This document shows, piece after piece, positions 29,160 to 37,683 of a stretch of DNA of 64,000 nucleotides. Each line of letters begins with the position of its first letter. Within the stretch, counting starts at the first letter, position 1. The position numbers and the translations under genes are program-made. Under the pieces are notes generated by a model. The model searched no databases. It saw only the letters and a list, made by a program, of their open reading frames with translations, and was not told where the DNA came from. This DNA comes from Planctomycetota bacterium (GTDB lineage Bacteria; Planctomycetota; UBA1135; UBA2386): assembly GCA_025459175.1 (NCBI GenBank), contig JALORC010000072.1, positions 1 to 64,000 of the forward strand. Direction: 5' to 3'.

Positions 29160-29537
29160 GTGGCCGACGCCGAACTGCCGATCTTCCAGCTGCTGGGTGA
29201 GCAGGTCCTCACCGCCATCGTCGCCGGGTTCTACCGCCGGGTGCCGACCGATCCGATCCTCGGGCCGATGTATCCGCCCGCCGACATGGCGGGGGCCGAA
29301 CAGCGGCTGCGCAGCTTCCTGATCTACCGGTTCGGCGGGCCGCCGGACTACCTGCGGGACCGCGGCCACCCGCGGCTGCGCATGCGGCACGCGCCGTTCG
29401 CGGTCGACCAGGCGGCGCGCGACCGGTGGATGCAGCTGATGCTGGCGGCGATCGACGAACAGCCGGCGGCGGCGCCGCACCGGGCATACCTGGAGCGGTT
29501 CCTCGGCGACATCGCGACGTTCCTGATGAATCGCTGA
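29160..29537 (+). CDS. glbO: Group II truncated haemoglobin (trHbO type)
   Basis: 125 residues from a GTG at 29160, the only start giving family length. Very similar in pattern to mycobacterial trHbO: B10 Tyr25 (FYRRV), CD1-region Tyr38 (GPMYP), GGP-Y motif, proximal haem His77 in HPRLRMRHAPF, and G8 Trp90 in RDRWM. It should bind O2/NO and serve in oxygen or NO chemistry in the cytoplasm. No upstream regulator is visible. Confidence 0.9.
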   Translation: MADAELPIFQLLGEQVLTAIVAGFYRRVPTDPILGPMYPPADMAGAEQRLRSFLIYRFGGPPDYLRDRGHPRLRMRHAPFAVDQAARDRWMQLMLAAIDEQPAAAPHRAYLERFLGDIATFLMNR

Positions 29538-29652
29538 GGCGGGTCGCGGTCGGCGGCTCTGGATTGTGGGCGGTGGCTTGCCGGACCGCCGGGTGGCAGC
29601 GACAGTGCCGCCCCTCTCCCGTCCGCCCCTCGTCCGCACCTCTCCCTCGAGC

Positions 29653-31287
29653 ATGAACTTCCAACGCGATGGCATCGCCCCGAACGCGGGGCGTCTTCTG
29701 TGGGCCGGTTTCTTCGCGATCCTCGCCGCCGGCGTCGGGTTCAGCATCCGCGGCGGCATCGTCAACACGTGGCGCGCCGAGTTCGGCTTCACCGACCAGC
29801 AGATCGGCAGCATCAACACCGCCGCGTTCTCGGCCTTCTGCTTCGGCATCATCGGCGGCGGCATGCTGTGCGATCGGCTCGGCTACCGGGCGTTGGTGGT
29901 AGCCGCGTTCGTGTTCCACCTGGTGTCGGCGGTGACGGCGTATTTCACCGGCGTCGGCGATGCGGCCTTCGCACTCAAGGTGCTGTACTGGGGTTCGTTC
30001 GTGTTCGGGCTCGCGAACGGCACGCTCGAGGCGGTCGCGAACCCGTTGGTGGCGACGCTGTTCCCGAACCACCGCACGCACTACCTGAACATCCTGCACG
30101 CGAGCTGGCCGGCCGGGCTCGTGCTCGGCGGGCTCGCCTGCTACTTCGTGCAGGACTCGAACTCGGCGCAGCTGACGGTGCCGTGGCAGCTGATGCTGGC
30201 GCTGTTCCTGGTGCCGACGTTGTTCTACGGCGTGTTGTTCTTCGGCCAGGCGATGCCGAAGTCGGCCGCGACACAGAAGGGACTGCCGCTCGCCGACATG
30301 TTCCAGGACGTCGGCCTGCTGGGCGCCATCGTCGTCTGCACGCTGCTGAGCCAGTTCTTCGGCACCACGCTCGGTCTGCCGCCCGCCGCGGCGTACGGCC
30401 TCGCCGGTGCCGGCGTGGTCGCGGTCGGCGTGCTGACGAAGTTCTCGCTCGGCTCGTTCCTGCTGTTCACGCTGTTCGTCGCCCACATGCTGATCGGTGC
30501 CGTGGAGCTAGGCACCGATTCGTGGATCAACAGCATCACCGGCAACTTCCTGACGCCGGCGCAGGGCCAGATCCTGTTCGTGTTCACGTCGCTGGTGATG
30601 TTCGGCCTGCGCTTCTGCGCCGGCTGGATCGAGCGATTGGGCCTGTCGCCGATCGGCATCCTGCTGGTGAGCGCGATCCTGGCCTGCATCGGCCTCAACC
30701 TGACCGCCGGCATCGAGACGTTCGCCGGCGCGCTGCTCGCCCTGTCGATCTACGCGATCGGCAAGACGTTCTTCTGGCCGACGATGCTGGCGGTCGCCAG
30801 CGACCGCTTCCCGCGCACCGGCGCGATCGCGATCAGCGTGATGGGTGGCATCGGCATGCTGTCCGCCGGCCTCGGCGGGCCGGGGCTCGGTTACGCGAAG
30901 GATCGCTTCGCCGGCGCCGAACTGCTGCGCACCGATGCGGCGCTGCATGCGAAGGTGCAGTCGGCGGAAGCCTCGAAGTTCCTGATGTTCGACGAAGTGC
31001 GCGGCATCGACGGCAAGCAGCTGGCGGCCGCCAAGAACGCGCTCGAGGTCGCGCGCGGCGAGCTGGTGAAGGCAGGCGATCTCGATCCGGGCAAGGCGAT
31101 GGCGAGGCTGTCGACCGACGAGCGGGCGCTGGTGCAAGCCAGCATCGCCGGCGACCGCCAGGCGCTGCGCGTCGACTCGGTGATCCCGGCGGCGATGGCG
31201 GTGATCTATCTGTTGCTGGCATTGTGGTTCAAGAGCCGCGGCGGCTACCGGGTGCTGTCGATCGACGACCAGGACGCGCGTTCCTGA
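29653..31287 (+). CDS. MFS transporter with long helical loop before the last helix
   Basis: 544 residues with about 12 transmembrane helices of the major facilitator superfamily. Sequence such as GFSIRGGIVNTWRAEFGF, GMLCDRLGYRAL and PNHRTHYLNILHASWPAG resembles sugar/proton symporters of the FucP-like type. Between helices 11 and 12 (about residues 417-513) sits an unusual ~95-residue soluble, charged helical insert (AEASKFLMFDEVRG..., VARGELVKAGDLDPGKAMARL). Start ATG at 29653 gives a short N-terminus. Its TGA overlaps the ATG of the next gene by one base. Substrate is unknown; sugar is an inference. Confidence 0.88.
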   Translation: MNFQRDGIAPNAGRLLWAGFFAILAAGVGFSIRGGIVNTWRAEFGFTDQQIGSINTAAFSAFCFGIIGGGMLCDRLGYRALVVAAFVFHLVSAVTAYFTGVGDAAFALKVLYWGSFVFGLANGTLEAVANPLVATLFPNHRTHYLNILHASWPAGLVLGGLACYFVQDSNSAQLTVPWQLMLALFLVPTLFYGVLFFGQAMPKSAATQKGLPLADMFQDVGLLGAIVVCTLLSQFFGTTLGLPPAAAYGLAGAGVVAVGVLTKFSLGSFLLFTLFVAHMLIGAVELGTDSWINSITGNFLTPAQGQILFVFTSLVMFGLRFCAGWIERLGLSPIGILLVSAILACIGLNLTAGIETFAGALLALSIYAIGKTFFWPTMLAVASDRFPRTGAIAISVMGGIGMLSAGLGGPGLGYAKDRFAGAELLRTDAALHAKVQSAEASKFLMFDEVRGIDGKQLAAAKNALEVARGELVKAGDLDPGKAMARLSTDERALVQASIAGDRQALRVDSVIPAAMAVIYLLLALWFKSRGGYRVLSIDDQDARS

Positions 31288-31892
31288 TGGCCAGCCGCCG
31301 CGGCATCCCGGCGTGGCGGCGCTGGCCGCTGCTGGCCGCCGTGCTGGCGAGCGCCTGCCAGGCGACCGAGGGCACGGAGGTCATCCGCGCCGGCTTCGCG
31401 GTCGGCCTGACGCAGAGCCAGGTTTGCCTCGATCGGGATCGACAAGGCGAGGGTGTGCCGGACGTCGACCTCGAGGACGCCAACGGCTACGGGGGATTCG
31501 CCGAAGCCGTGATCGCCGACGGCTCGTGGGACCTGCACATCCGGGCCGTGGCGCGCCGCAGCGAACACGATGTCGCCGACTCCGGTACCGTCGCCGACGT
31601 CCGGGAATTCGCGCTGCTGCCGATGGTGTCGACGCGCGTGCCGGTGTTCGACGGCGTCGACCTGAAGCCACTGTTCGGGATGGGGCTCGGCTACACCGAC
31701 GTCGACCTCGATCCGCTGCTCGGGCTCGGCGAACGGTCGGGGCCGACCGCCGTGCTGGCCGTCGGCGGCGAGTTCGAGGTCGCTCGCCACGCGACGATCG
31801 GTGCGATGTGGTGGGGCTCGCTGAACGGCTCGTTCGGCGACACCGAGGCCACGTTCGGGGTCGGCATGGTCTACGTCGGTGTGCGCTTCTGA
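31287..31892 (+). CDS. Outer-membrane beta-barrel lipoprotein
   Basis: 201 residues. Lipobox LASAC with Cys24. The rest is a small predicted barrel of alternating amphipathic strands (EVIRAGFAVGLTQSQ, GLGYTDVDLDPL, FGVGMVYVGVRF) ending with Phe, a C-terminal signature of outer-membrane proteins. It is translationally coupled to the MFS gene by a 1-bp overlap, suggesting the pair serves one uptake route. Confidence 0.75.
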   Translation: MASRRGIPAWRRWPLLAAVLASACQATEGTEVIRAGFAVGLTQSQVCLDRDRQGEGVPDVDLEDANGYGGFAEAVIADGSWDLHIRAVARRSEHDVADSGTVADVREFALLPMVSTRVPVFDGVDLKPLFGMGLGYTDVDLDPLLGLGERSGPTAVLAVGGEFEVARHATIGAMWWGSLNGSFGDTEATFGVGMVYVGVRF

Positions 31893-31916
31893 GGCGCAAG
31901 GCGGGACACGCCTCAG
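31889..31916. terminator. Bidirectional hairpin between convergent genes
   Basis: Perfect 8-bp stem CTGAGGCG/CGCCTCAG with a 12-base loop, in the 26-bp gap between convergent stops at 31892 and 31919. No T-run follows. Confidence 0.4.
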
Positions 31917-31918
31917 GA

Positions 31919-34372
31919 TCACTTCTCCTCGAGGGGCTTCGGCTCGGGCAGCTTGAGCGTCACGGTTTCCTCCTTGCCCGCAGCGGCCTCGAATGACTGC
32001 TGCTGCGGGACGTCGCCGCCGAAGGTGACCGAGCCGCGGTGGATCCGGGAGACGCCACCATGCACCTGCAGCCGCACCTTGCCAGGTGGCACGAACAGCG
32101 GCGCGTCGCGGTCGACGCCGATCAGGTCGACGCCCGGGCTGCCCCACGTGCCGCCACCGAACAGCGTGACGTGGTCGGAATAGTGCGGCTCTTTGCCAAT
32201 CGACACGCTCAAGCGCTGCGCCGGTAGCGGACCTGCGGGCTCGTGCGCGAAGCGGATCCGCAGGGTGGCCAAGGGGATGGCGAGATCCAGCGTGAGGCGC
32301 TTGCCCGCCACCACTTCGATCGTCTCGTCCGTCGGCAGCAGCACCACACCGGTCGCGACGTCGACGACCTCGATCGAGTGGCTGCCGGGCGCCACGGGGA
32401 TCGTGTAGGTGCCGTCGTCGGCAGCGAGCGCCCAGTGGCGGCGGCGGAGCTGTTCGGCATGCGTCACCATCGTGGGATCACCACCGACCAGACGGGTGGC
32501 CACCACGGCGAGACGGCCGAACGGGATCTCGACGCCGGTGACGGCGAGCTTGCCCGCGATCGAGCCCGGTCGATGCGCGGTCAAGTCGACGTCGAAGGCC
32601 ACGTCGGTGCTGTCGATGGTGACCTTGGCGACCGGAATGCGCAGCGCAGCCCCGTGCCGCGGAGGCTGTGGCACGACCAGGAACAGTTGTTCGGTGCCGG
32701 GCGCGCGGTGCTCGAAACGGTAGGTGCCGTTGCCGATGGCTACGGCCCCGGCCTGATTCCACGCCTCGAGCAAGTCGCCGCCGGTATCGAACGGGCTGGC
32801 ATCCCGGTCCTTGTTGGCGGCGCTCAGCTGCAGCTGCCAGCCACGCGCGGCATCGAGGCCCGAGACCTTGCCGGTCACCGCCACGCCGACGGGTAGTTCG
32901 AGCGTCAGGTCGCGTTCGACGGTCTCGGCCCGCAACGCGACCTTCTTCTTCACGCGCGCCGTGCCGGTCGGGCGCCGCGCCACCACGACGTAATCGCCCG
33001 CGGCGAGGCCGCCGATGGCGAAGGAGCCGTCCGCTGCTGTTCGTGTCGATGGCGGTGCGGCGGACGCGGTGCCAGGGGCGCCCTTGCGGCGTTCCTCCCG
33101 TTCGCAGGTCACCTGGACACCGGCCATCGGACGGCCGGTCGCCGCCTCGACGATGCGACCCTCGACGCGGGACTCACGCACGAGCCTGGCGACGAACGGC
33201 TTCCCGGGCTGGTGCGCGACCTTCGGTTGGTAGAACGGAGCGTGCCCGGCGGCGAGCACGCAGACGATGCCCTTCTCGCTCGCTGCGGACGCCGGCGGGA
33301 GTCGGACCTTGCCGTCGCGGCCGGAGGGCAACGTCAGTCCTTGCAGCGTGGATTCCAGCGAGGCATCGAGGTCGGCATCGGCCCAGAAGACGGAGGCGCG
33401 GATCGCGGCAACCGGCGCCTCGGTCGCGGCGTCGACGGCGCGCACGACGAAGTACTGGGAGTCATTCGCGTCGCAGCGCAGCTCGATGCCGGTGGCCGGG
33501 CCGTGCAGCAGGCTGCTGTCGGCCACGGCCTGCCAGCCATCGAGGTACGCGGTGACCTTGAAGCGGCCGGGCTTGCCGACGGGCAGCCGGAAGCGGCCGA
33601 GCTGCGTGGGAACGAAGTGCTGTTGCACGCCCAGATACTCCGAACTGATCGCGACGGAGCATGCGAGCGGCTCGCCATCGGCCGCGAGCACCGTGCCCTC
33701 GACGAAGCCGCTCGCCTCGAGCCGCACGTCGAGCGGAGTACCAAGATGCGCCCACGGGAAGCGGCGGTCGTAGTAGCCGGCGGCTTGCACGTCGACGACC
33801 ATCGCGTCGGCGAACACGCCTGGCAGCACGAACACGCCACGTTCGTCGGTGATCGCCTGGCTGCCGTACGATGGAGTCAGCCAAGGGTAGGTGGCGAGGC
33901 AATCGACGGCGCAGATGCGCGCACCCGCGATCGGCATGCCTCCGGCGTTGCGCACTCGCCCGCTCTGGCTGTGGCCGTTGGGCAGGCGGATCTCGCCGAG
34001 ATCGAGTTCTTCGGGGTTCGTTCTGCGCCCTCGCAATCTCTGGCTCAGGTCCGGCAGACGGAAGGCGACCTTGCCGGGAGCTGCGATCAACAACACGGTC
34101 GGGGAGAGTTCGTCCGCGGGCAACGGCAGCTCGTGCACGAGCGTGCCCTCCTTGGTGCACCGTGCATCGGGGTGGGTGAGCGCGGCCGCGGTGGTGACCG
34201 CCTCGGCGGAGCCGCTCACCAGCCCGGCCTCGGGGAGCGGTCGTCCATCGGCATCGAGCACCCTGGCGCGGATCCGCAGGCTCGGCTGGCGGTTGCCGGG
34301 GGTGGTCTCCTGGGCGGGCAGCGCGATGCCGAGCAGCAGAACGGCCAGCAGGTAGGCGCTCCGAGTCTTCAT
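31919..34372 (-). CDS. Secreted multi-domain protein with carboxypeptidase-regulatory-like repeats
   Basis: 817 residues. Signal peptide MKTRSAYLLAVLLLGIALPAQ. A series of carboxypeptidase-regulatory/CnaB-like beta domains is seen by recurrent GxVxxxxGxPxxGAxV-type starts (VLDADGRPLPEAGLV, RVRNAGGMPIAGARI, RIVEAATGRPMAGVQV) and DGSFxIxGLxxGDYxVxAR ends. Such domains are structural or carbohydrate-binding in secreted proteins; no enzyme domain is visible. The start ATG at 34372 follows the archaemetzincin stop by 35 bp, so the two genes probably form an operon. Confidence 0.85.
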   Translation of the reverse strand: MKTRSAYLLAVLLLGIALPAQETTPGNRQPSLRIRARVLDADGRPLPEAGLVSGSAEAVTTAAALTHPDARCTKEGTLVHELPLPADELSPTVLLIAAPGKVAFRLPDLSQRLRGRRTNPEELDLGEIRLPNGHSQSGRVRNAGGMPIAGARICAVDCLATYPWLTPSYGSQAITDERGVFVLPGVFADAMVVDVQAAGYYDRRFPWAHLGTPLDVRLEASGFVEGTVLAADGEPLACSVAISSEYLGVQQHFVPTQLGRFRLPVGKPGRFKVTAYLDGWQAVADSSLLHGPATGIELRCDANDSQYFVVRAVDAATEAPVAAIRASVFWADADLDASLESTLQGLTLPSGRDGKVRLPPASAASEKGIVCVLAAGHAPFYQPKVAHQPGKPFVARLVRESRVEGRIVEAATGRPMAGVQVTCEREERRKGAPGTASAAPPSTRTAADGSFAIGGLAAGDYVVVARRPTGTARVKKKVALRAETVERDLTLELPVGVAVTGKVSGLDAARGWQLQLSAANKDRDASPFDTGGDLLEAWNQAGAVAIGNGTYRFEHRAPGTEQLFLVVPQPPRHGAALRIPVAKVTIDSTDVAFDVDLTAHRPGSIAGKLAVTGVEIPFGRLAVVATRLVGGDPTMVTHAEQLRRRHWALAADDGTYTIPVAPGSHSIEVVDVATGVVLLPTDETIEVVAGKRLTLDLAIPLATLRIRFAHEPAGPLPAQRLSVSIGKEPHYSDHVTLFGGGTWGSPGVDLIGVDRDAPLFVPPGKVRLQVHGGVSRIHRGSVTFGGDVPQQQSFEAAAGKEETVTLKLPEPKPLEEK

Positions 34373-34407
34373 TCGCACGACATTAGCCGGATCGCGCCGG
34401 TTCGCCT

Positions 34408-35343
34408 TCACTTCGCGGCCTGCCAGAGTCGCCCCGCACGCTCGAACCAGGCGTGCTCGTCCGCCAGACCGTTCTCGGCGCAGAAGCGCGCCAACGACGC
34501 GAAGCGGGCACCGGCATCGACGTTGGTCGCCCACAACAGCTTCGGCAGGCACTCGGGGCACAGTCGCCACGGTTGTCGATCGGCTTCCTGCTGGTGGTTG
34601 GCACCGGCGAGATTGCACGACCACGCGGTGCAGTGCCGCATACCGAACATGTGTCCGGTCTCGTGCGTCGCGGTCTTCAGCGCCCGCAGCAGGCAGCGGC
34701 GGAACTCGGCGTCCGACCGTTCGGGATCGCCGTCGCGGTGGAGCGACCACACGCCGACGCGGTGCACCAGCGAGGCTTCGCCGAACACGAAGTTCCAGCC
34801 CGCACCCGGCCATAGGTCGGCGGTGCAGAACCCGATCCGGCACGCGGCGTCGGCGGCGAGGCCAGGCCGCAGCACCCTTTGCATCAGCCAGCCGCTGTGC
34901 ACCTGCTGCCAGTCGCCGTGCGGCGAGCGGCGGCGTGCGCGTTCGGGCAGGGTTTCGAGAGCAACCGGCGCTTCGACGGTGACCTCGAGTCCGAACCAGA
35001 GCCCGAGTGCCTCCGCGGTGCGGTCCAGCACGCGGCGCCGCGCACCGACGAAGTAGCCGATCGGCAGCACGTAGAGGCGACGCCGTTCCCCCTGCGCGAG
35101 CGTGGGATCCTCACGGAGGTACTCAGCGAACGTCTGGCCCGGTTCCGCGTGTTCGGTGAGCCAGTCGCCTTCGATCGTGACGGACGGCGGCGAGTGCAGC
35201 GGCGCCAGTTGCGCGCAGCGGGCCTTCAGCGCGGCGGCGGAGGAGGGAACCTTGTCCGGCAGCGGCTCGGCGGGCGCAGAGGGGCTGCAGCCTGCGGCCA
35301 ACAGCGTGATCCAGGGCATGGCGCGCACGACGATTGCGGGCAT
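34408..35343 (-). CDS. Archaemetzincin-family (M54) metalloprotease, exported lipoprotein
   Basis: 311 residues from the ATG at 35343 (or 35319). Short signal ending LLAAGC, Cys19 probable lipid site. The M54 signature is complete: HETGHMFGMRHC, that is HExxHxxGxxH (227-237) followed by Cys238, Cys243, the AGANHQQEA block and the LCPECLPKL pair (Cys262, Cys265) that binds a second zinc. The catalytic Glu228 is present. Most archaemetzincins are cytosolic; a lipoprotein signal is unusual. It is the probable first gene of an operon with the CnaB-like protein and diverges from the kelch gene across a 301-bp gap. Confidence 0.9.
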   Translation of the reverse strand: MPAIVVRAMPWITLLAAGCSPSAPAEPLPDKVPSSAAALKARCAQLAPLHSPPSVTIEGDWLTEHAEPGQTFAEYLREDPTLAQGERRRLYVLPIGYFVGARRRVLDRTAEALGLWFGLEVTVEAPVALETLPERARRRSPHGDWQQVHSGWLMQRVLRPGLAADAACRIGFCTADLWPGAGWNFVFGEASLVHRVGVWSLHRDGDPERSDAEFRRCLLRALKTATHETGHMFGMRHCTAWSCNLAGANHQQEADRQPWRLCPECLPKLLWATNVDAGARFASLARFCAENGLADEHAWFERAGRLWQAAK

Positions 35344-35644
35344 GGCCCGGGTAACGCAGCCGCTCAGAACGACGTTCAGACCAAGACCAGCAGGGACCAG
35401 CGCGTTCGCCCCGCAGCGGTTTGGTCCGATCACCACGCCGGCGTCCGGGTCGCACCTGGGGAACTGGCAGAAGGGCAGGACACTGCGCGTGTTGTTCCGC
35501 GTTCGGAACAACACGCACCTTCCGACCACGCGTGCATGGCGCCGCGGCCAGGGAAATCGTGGCGGATGGCTGCCGCGCACCACGGCGGTATGCAACTTGC
35601 ACCGAACATGTCGCCTGCGCCCCTGATCCCCGAGGGAAGAGCTC
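35344..35644. other. Intergenic, 301 bp, divergent promoters with a palindrome
   Basis: Lies between archaemetzincin (minus) and kelch-like (plus) starts. Contains the 13-bp palindrome at 35487-35516. The plus gene has a GGGAAG ribosome binding site at about 35633-35638. No further structure was seen. Confidence 0.5.
35487..35516. promoter_or_regulatory. Perfect 13-bp inverted repeat, candidate operator
   Basis: GCGTGTTGTTCCG, four-base centre CGTT, then CGGAACAACACGC: all 13 positions pair. It is the longest perfect palindrome I found in the window, between two divergent genes, and is more AT-rich than its surroundings. Both arms contain GGAAC (read inward), the core of many ECF -35 elements. 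As it lies between diverging starts it should not be a terminator of either gene. Confidence 0.55.
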
Positions 35645-37651
35645 ATGTTGCGCGCCTTGACCGCATCTCTGATGACGCTGCCGCTGTTGGCACAACCACC
35701 GGCCCCGACGCAAGTCACCGTCGCGGAGTACTTCGGTAGTTCTCGGCTCTGCTACGACGAGTCTCGTCAGCGACTGCTCGTGGTCGGGATAGCCGGATCG
35801 TTGTGGGAGCACGACGGCAATGGTTGGGCCGAGCGACAAGTGCCCGGCGTGGGAGCTGCTGGCCACATCGTCTACGACCCGTCGCGTGAGCGGGTCGTGT
35901 TCGTCAACAACAGCGCCGGCATGTTCGAGTACGACGGGGCTGCCATGCGGCAGATCGGCACGGCACCCACGCTGCTGCGGGTCGTCGCGGATTCGACCCG
36001 CGGTCGGCTGGTCGGGGTGCGGCCGACGCCGATCGTGGCGCCGCAGGGCACACTCATCGAGGAGTTCGACGGCACGGCTTGGACCACAGTGGCGACGATC
36101 CCCTTGCCAGGTGTGCCGATCACCGCGATCTTCGATCGCAGCCGCGGCCGTACCATCGTGCAGACCATCGTGACGTCGCCATCGATCGGCCGCGAGCTGT
36201 GGGAGTGGGATGGCACCAACCTGGTGGGGCCGTTGCAGAGTGGCCATCAGGCCGCACTGCTCGCCTACGATCCGGTCAACGGCGGAACGTTGTTCAGTCT
36301 CGCCACCGGCGTGCAGTTGTGGAACGGAACCACCTTCACGTCGCTCGGCGTGCAGGTGCCGCAGCTGAACGTGCGAGCGGTCACCGATGCCGCGTCGGGG
36401 CGCGTCCTGTTCCAGGCCGGCGACGAGATCTGGAGCTGGAACGGCAGCGCCGCGACCGCTGCGTTTCGGACCCCGTTGCCATTCATGTATCGGTCCATGA
36501 TCAGCGCCGACCCGCAGCGGCAACGCATCGTGCTGCTCGGCAACCTGGCCCCGTCTTCGCTGCTGCCGATCCAACGCGAGTGGGACGGTTTCGAATGGCA
36601 CACCGTGCCGACTTCGCCGCTGCAGCCACCGAGTTTCGTCGACCATTCGCAGGTGTTCGACGCGGCGCGCAACGAGACCCTGGTGTTCGGCGGCCAGGAC
36701 CCGGCGACCGGCACGCCCTTCGGGGACACGTATGGGTGGAACGGCGGCACTTGGCGCCAGCTGGCCACGTCCGGCCCGTCGCCGCGTTCGCGTGCGGCGA
36801 TCGCCTACGACTCACTGCGGCAACGCGTGGTACTGGTCGGCGGCCGTGGGACACAAGCTACGGCGCTGGCGGCCGATCACTGGGAGTGGGACGGCTCAGG
36901 GTGGCAGCAGATCACCGCGGCGACGCCGATGGGGACCAGCCTGGGCAGCCTGGGCTTCGACCCGATCCGCAATCGTCTGGTGTTCCTGAGCGATCTACGG
37001 CTGACCTTCGAGTGGAACGGCATCAGCTGGGCCCAGGTTGCCAGCCAGGGACCTCGTGCCGTTGCCCGCAATCTCGTCTGGAACCCGGTGGCCGGTGTGC
37101 TGCAGGCAGCGCTTGCCAACTCCGCCTTTGACGGCAGCGTGTTCACGTGGAACGGGGCCACGTGGACCGAGAGCCATCCCGCCACCGGCGAGACCGCGAT
37201 CGATCCCGTCACGGGGATGACATTGATCCTCAACATCAACCGCACGGTCGTGTCGACCGACGTTCCGGCCACGATCGCGAGCTACGGCTCGGGTTGCGGC
37301 GGAACCGCGAACGCCCCCTCGCTGACCACGTTCGGCCGCCCGGTGGTCGGCAGTCAGCGCCTGCACCTCGACTTGCGCGCCGACGCGCGCCTGCGTCCGG
37401 CGCTGATCGGGCTCGGCTCGACGGCGGCCAACGTGCCGCTGTGGAACGGCTGCAGCTTGCTGTTCGTCGACACGCTGTCGACGCTGGTCTGGTTCACCGA
37501 TGCGGCCGGGTTCCTGCACCAGCGCGTGCCGCTGCCGAACAGCCCCAGCCTGCGCGGCCAGGTCCTGGTCGCGCAAGGCGCGGTCATCGATCCGGCCTCG
37601 CCCGGTGCGCTGGCGTTGACTCCGGGGCTGACGCTTCGCCTGGGCGACTGA
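35645..37651 (+). CDS. Secreted kelch-like propeller protein
   Basis: 668 residues. Signal MLRALTASLMTLPLLAQ. Propeller repeats of kelch style: a DxxRxRxVxxGG core (YDPSRERVVFV, FDAARNETLVFGGQD, YDSLRQRVVLVGG) alternating with (W)xWDGxxW. About 10-11 blades to residue ~530. The C-terminal ~125 residues are a beta domain (YGSGCGGTA, LPNSPSLRGQVLVAQ, ending LTLRLGD) related to that of the propeller paralogs at 4444, 9286 and 12515. Ribosome binding site GGGAAG upstream. Role inferred as surface or extracellular binding. Confidence 0.88.
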   Translation: MLRALTASLMTLPLLAQPPAPTQVTVAEYFGSSRLCYDESRQRLLVVGIAGSLWEHDGNGWAERQVPGVGAAGHIVYDPSRERVVFVNNSAGMFEYDGAAMRQIGTAPTLLRVVADSTRGRLVGVRPTPIVAPQGTLIEEFDGTAWTTVATIPLPGVPITAIFDRSRGRTIVQTIVTSPSIGRELWEWDGTNLVGPLQSGHQAALLAYDPVNGGTLFSLATGVQLWNGTTFTSLGVQVPQLNVRAVTDAASGRVLFQAGDEIWSWNGSAATAAFRTPLPFMYRSMISADPQRQRIVLLGNLAPSSLLPIQREWDGFEWHTVPTSPLQPPSFVDHSQVFDAARNETLVFGGQDPATGTPFGDTYGWNGGTWRQLATSGPSPRSRAAIAYDSLRQRVVLVGGRGTQATALAADHWEWDGSGWQQITAATPMGTSLGSLGFDPIRNRLVFLSDLRLTFEWNGISWAQVASQGPRAVARNLVWNPVAGVLQAALANSAFDGSVFTWNGATWTESHPATGETAIDPVTGMTLILNINRTVVSTDVPATIASYGSGCGGTANAPSLTTFGRPVVGSQRLHLDLRADARLRPALIGLGSTAANVPLWNGCSLLFVDTLSTLVWFTDAAGFLHQRVPLPNSPSLRGQVLVAQGAVIDPASPGALALTPGLTLRLGD

Positions 37652-37655
37652 ATCG

Positions 37656-37683
37656 GACGCCGGCGCGAAGGCACGCGGGCGTC
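37656..37683. terminator. Weak hairpin between convergent genes
   Basis: GACGCC pairs with GGCGTC across a GC-rich loop, in the gap after the kelch gene stop; overlaps the first bases of the minus-strand gene's stop region. Only 6 bp. Confidence 0.25.
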
